The position numbers were made by a program, and so were the translations under genes. Of a stretch of DNA of 7,935 bases, positions 5,590-7,935 are shown piece after piece; position 1 is the first letter of the stretch, and every line of letters begins with the position of its first letter. Origin of the DNA: Betaproteobacteria bacterium UBA6904 (GTDB lineage: Bacteria > Pseudomonadota > Gammaproteobacteria > Burkholderiales > SG8-39); the NCBI GenBank assembly GCA_002451175.1, contig DKBI01000069.1:585-8519 (forward strand), read 5' to 3'. A model generated the notes under the pieces. That model saw only the letters and a list, made by a program, of their open reading frames with translations, did no database searches and had not been told where the DNA came from.

Positions 5590-6057
5590 CTACGCCGCGG
5601 CGCACGCCGGCCTGTCGCCCCGGCGCACGGGCAACATGCGGATGGCATCGCGGTTGGTCCAGGAAAAACATTTCGCCGCCGCCTCGCGCCAGGGCAGCCA
5701 GATGCTGTCCCTGTGCTCCGCCGGCGCGAGTACGACGGGCCGCACGCTTGGCAACTCCAGGCCAAATACATGCTCGGTATTGTGGGTGGTCCCGGGCAGA
5801 AAGCGGTGTCGCCACTCGGGATAGATCTCGAAGGTGTAGACGACATTCCAGTCCTGCAGCCCGGCGGCGGGCGCCTCGAGGCCGGTCTCCTCACGCACTT
5901 CGCGCCGCGCGGCGGACTCGAGCGGTTCATCCAGCCAGTCCAGGGAGCCGGTGACCGATTGCCAATAGCCGGGCCGGGCGGCGCGTTCGATCAGCAGAAC
6001 GTCCAAGTCGACGGTATGGACGACCACCAGAACCGAAATCGGTATCTTGGGCGTCAC
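5590..6057 (-). CDS. nudB: Dihydroneopterin triphosphate pyrophosphohydrolase (Nudix, NudB)
   Basis: NudB removes pyrophosphate from dihydroneopterin triphosphate, an early step of folate synthesis after GTP cyclohydrolase. The product is 155 residues, close to E. coli NudB (about 150). The NudB-like segment YWQSVTGSLD (31-40) leads into the Nudix box, G37 ... E44 ... R52-E53 ... E56-E57-T-G-L. The catalytic glutamates are present, but six residues separate G37 from E44 instead of the usual five. Later segments such as HNTEHVFGLEL and SWTNRDAIRML also fit NudB. The GTG start (6055-6057) overlaps the barstar stop as GTGA; GAGG sequences lie 3 and 10 nt before it. The longer reading frame upstream lies inside the barstar gene and is not the start. 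The aspS-nudB neighbourhood fits betaproteobacteria as I recall it. Confidence 0.9.
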   Translation of the reverse strand: MTPKIPISVLVVVHTVDLDVLLIERAARPGYWQSVTGSLDWLDEPLESAARREVREETGLEAPAAGLQDWNVVYTFEIYPEWRHRFLPGTTHNTEHVFGLELPSVRPVVLAPAEHRDSIWLPWREAAAKCFSWTNRDAIRMLPVRRGDRPACAAA

Positions 6058-6473
6058 GAGCCTCGCGCCTCGCCGATGTCCGGGAGCGACGAAGGCCCCG
6101 GCACGAGAACGGCGTAGAACCGCCGGTCGCGCTCGCTCCAGTGCTGCGCGCTTTCCGCGAGGATATCCGTCAGCACGGACAAGTCCTTGCGCCGAAGCGA
6201 CGCGCACCCTTCGAGGACCACCAACCAGCCCGGCGCGGGCAGCCAGCTCAAGTCCTTCAGGCAGTCCTCAAGGGCATCCCAGTTCCCGCCAAACCACTGC
6301 GGAAACCCCAGCGCCGCGGCCAGTCGCTGGAGCAGCACCGTCTTGGTCGTCCCCGGCGCGAACGCGACGTGCGCGACGTACAGGCCGCGCGCCTGCGCGG
6401 CGTCCAGGATTTCCTGCGCGCGGCCGGCGCGGTAGACGCCCGACGGCGTCGCCTGAGTGAAGAGCTGGCTCAT
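6054..6473 (-). CDS. Barstar-family ribonuclease inhibitor
   Basis: Barstar blocks barnase-type ribonucleases in the cytoplasm by plugging the active site with an acidic helix. The 139-residue protein carries the hallmark GFPQWFGGNWDALEDCLKDL (56-75). D66 and D70 align with barstar Asp35 and Asp39, the key contacts to barnase, and C71 aligns with Cys40. Classical barstar is about 90 residues; the extra length here is mainly an N-terminal extension (about 1-28) and a short tail. No signal peptide is visible, so it should be cytoplasmic. The ATG (6471-6473) overlaps the stop of the ribonuclease gene directly upstream (ATGA), so the inhibitor is made with its cognate enzyme. GTGA at 6054-6057 joins it to nudB. 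Confidence 0.92.
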   Translation of the reverse strand: MSQLFTQATPSGVYRAGRAQEILDAAQARGLYVAHVAFAPGTTKTVLLQRLAAALGFPQWFGGNWDALEDCLKDLSWLPAPGWLVVLEGCASLRRKDLSVLTDILAESAQHWSERDRRFYAVLVPGPSSLPDIGEARGS

Positions 6474-6811
6474 TCCCGGATGCGTCGAAACGTCGCGTAG
6501 TGGTCGTCGGTGTAGAACAGTTCGCGCTCGCGTCCGGCGATGATTCGCCGGGCGCCGCGATCGCGAGCGCCGGGAGTCGGCACCGTGTATTCCCGGTAAT
6601 GCCCGCGAGGTCGGATCGGCAGAATGCGCTCCCGGTTGCCGAATACGCTCCCGTCCTTCGCGTAAGGATACGGCCCGCCCGCGCGGATCAGCGTCACCGT
6701 TGCACGCGCCTCCAGCGGCAAGGCGGCCAGCGCGACCTCGCCAATCGCCGTGAATGCGGCCGCGCCGGACGCCAGCGCCAGCGCGAGCACCCACGCGATG
6801 AGACGGGTCAC
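6470..6811 (-). CDS. Secreted barnase/RNase Sa-type guanyl-specific ribonuclease
   Basis: This is a microbial ribonuclease (N1/T1/barnase family) cutting single-stranded RNA through a 2',3'-cyclic phosphate. The 113-residue precursor has a signal peptide ([19 protein letters not shown], 1-19), so the enzyme is exported. The mature part matches RNase Sa closely: [16 protein letters not shown] (46-61), [16 protein letters not shown] (71-86), ARRII and [10 protein letters not shown] (99-108). By alignment E74, R85, R89 and H104 correspond to RNase Sa Glu54, Arg65, Arg69 and His85, so the active site is intact. The GTG start (6809-6811) overlaps the aspS stop as GTGA; GGAG lies 11 nt upstream. 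A longer start inside aspS would bury the signal peptide. Barstar follows with an ATGA overlap. Confidence 0.93.
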   Translation of the reverse strand: MTRLIAWVLALALASGAAAFTAIGEVALAALPLEARATVTLIRAGGPYPYAKDGSVFGNRERILPIRPRGHYREYTVPTPGARDRGARRIIAGRERELFYTDDHYATFRRIRE

Positions 6812-7935
6812 GCGGCGGGCTTCTCCCGCAATCGCAACCCGAGTTCCCGCAGCTGCCGCTCGTCCACCGGACTGGGCGCCTGCGTGAGCAGGCACTGGGC
6901 GCGCTGGGTCTTGGGAAAAGCAATGACGTCGCGAATCGAGTCGGCACCGGCCATCATGGCGACGATTCGGTCGAGGCCGAACGCGATGCCGCCATGCGGC
7001 GGCGCGCCGTACTGCAGGTTGTCCAACAGGAACCCGAACTTGGCACGCGCCTCTTCAGCCGAGATGCCGAGCGCCCGGAACACCTTCTCCTGAACGTCCG
7101 CGCGATGGATCCGGACCGATCCACCGCCGATTTCCCAGCCGTTCAGGACGACGTCGTAGCCCTTGGCCAGCGCCTTCGCCGGATCGGTCGTCAGCAGGTC
7201 CTCGTGCCCGTCCTTGGGGCTGGTGAAGGGATGGTGCATCGCCCCCCAGCGCTTGTTCTCCGCGTCCCACTCGAACATGGGGAAATCGACGACCCACAGC
7301 GGCCGCCAGCCTGGCGTCGCATAGCCCTTGCCGTGCCCGATCCGGGTGCGCAGCGCGCCGAGCGCGTCGTTGACGACGCTGCGCCGATCCGCGCCGAAGA
7401 AGATCACGTCGCCATTTTCCGCGCCAATGCGCTGCAGAATCCTCGCCAGCACGTCAGCCGGCAGGAACTTGACGATGGGCGACTGCAGCCCGTCCGGAAT
7501 CCGCGCCACGTCATTCACCTTGATGTATGCGAGTCCCTTCGCTCCGTAGATCGTCACGAACTGCGCGTAGTCGTCGATTTCCTTGCGCGTCAGGTCGGCG
7601 CGCGGAACGCGCAGCGCCGCGACCCGCCCGTCCGGCAGGTCCGCCGCGGCCCGGAACACCTTGAAGTCGACTTCGCGCACCAGGTCCGTCAGCTCCGTCA
7701 GCTCGAGCGAAACGCGCAGGTCGGGCTTGTCGGAGCCGTAGCGCTCCAGCGCCTCGGCATAGGCCATGCGCGGAAACGGGGCAGGCAGCGCCACTCCCAG
7801 CGCCTGCTGGAACACCGTGCGCACGAGATCCTCCATCAAATCCTGGATCGCGCGCTCGGTCAGGAACGACGTTTCGACGTCGAGCTGCGTGAACTCCGGC
7901 TGCCGGTCCGCGCGCAGGTCCTCGTCGCGGAAACA
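6808..7935 (-). CDS. aspS: Aspartyl-tRNA synthetase, C-terminal 375 residues (runs off right edge)
   Basis: AspRS is a class IIb synthetase that charges tRNA-Asp. The visible part starts with [17 protein letters not shown] (class II motif 2, visible residues 1-17). It continues through the bacterial GAD insertion domain and ends with motif 3, [10 protein letters not shown] (visible 315-324), followed by [19 protein letters not shown]. Bacterial AspRS is about 590-600 residues, so the anticodon-binding domain and the start of the catalytic domain are outside the window. Whether the enzyme also charges tRNA-Asn depends on N-terminal residues that cannot be seen. The frame is open to the window edge; the internal start near 7839 is not the true start. 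The TGA stop (6808-6810) overlaps the GTG of the ribonuclease gene. Confidence 0.98.
   Translation of the reverse strand, partial: CFRDEDLRADRQPEFTQLDVETSFLTERAIQDLMEDLVRTVFQQALGVALPAPFPRMAYAEALERYGSDKPDLRVSLELTELTDLVREVDFKVFRAAADLPDGRVAALRVPRADLTRKEIDDYAQFVTIYGAKGLAYIKVNDVARIPDGLQSPIVKFLPADVLARILQRIGAENGDVIFFGADRRSVVNDALGALRTRIGHGKGYATPGWRPLWVVDFPMFEWDAENKRWGAMHHPFTSPKDGHEDLLTTDPAKALAKGYDVVLNGWEIGGGSVRIHRADVQEKVFRALGISAEEARAKFGFLLDNLQYGAPPHGGIAFGLDRIVAMMAGADSIRDVIAFPKTQRAQCLLTQAPSPVDERQLRELGLRLREKPAA

Noticed and set aside
4759..6117. Plus-strand open frame of 452 codons across the YbhP-like, nudB and adjacent genes
   Set aside because: It lies antisense to well-supported genes, its translation matches no known family, and long spurious frames are expected in GC-rich DNA.
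6812..6947. Upstream extensions of the ribonuclease and barstar frames into aspS
   Set aside because: These stretches lie over the aspS coding region or the RNase gene, and the recognisable products start at 6811 and 6473.
1..7935. CRISPR array, tRNA or rRNA gene, insertion sequence or prophage
   Set aside because: No regularly spaced repeats, tRNA-like cloverleaf, rRNA-like stretch, transposase or phage protein was seen on either strand.

Overview
The window is GC-rich, roughly two-thirds G+C by eye, and densely packed with genes. It looks like chromosome from a proteobacterium, most likely a betaproteobacterium. That rests on the ribosomal protein S12 sequence, the aspS - nudB - endonuclease/exonuclease/phosphatase - clsB gene order, and the tandem small MaoC proteins. 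The species cannot be named from this sequence.

Left part (1-1329, minus strand): the first 72 codons of rpsL (S12) run off the left edge. rpsL has its own strong sigma-70-type promoter (TTGACG, 18 bp, TATAAT) and a leader of about 70 nt. Upstream lie an imperfect palindrome that resembles a dispersed intergenic repeat and a stand-alone EAL-domain (cyclic-di-GMP phosphodiesterase-like) gene. In that gene the conserved DDFG motif reads DGFG.

Middle part (1425-3614, plus strand): a compact four-gene operon diverges from the EAL gene. It encodes an exported GlcG/HbpS (DUF336) protein, two tandemly duplicated MaoC-type hydratase/dehydratase proteins, and a divergent member of the 2-phosphosulfolactate phosphatase (ComB) family. 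The last three genes are joined by 4-bp ATGA overlaps. This is the least explained part of the window. The set suggests a small acyl-CoA or hydroxy-acid pathway, but the substrate cannot be read from the sequence.

Right part (3621-7935, minus strand): a tightly coupled operon reads aspS (3' part) > secreted barnase/RNase Sa-type ribonuclease > barstar inhibitor > nudB > YbhP-like phosphatase/nuclease > clsB cardiolipin synthase. The first three junctions are 4-bp GTGA/ATGA overlaps and the last is an 8-bp overlap. The ribonuclease and barstar form an apparently intact toxin-immunity pair inside a run of housekeeping genes. The ybhP-clsB pairing matches the order known from E. coli. The two operons converge with only 6 bp between their stop codons and no visible terminator.

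No tRNA or rRNA gene, CRISPR array, insertion sequence or phage gene was seen. Nearly all of the window is coding.
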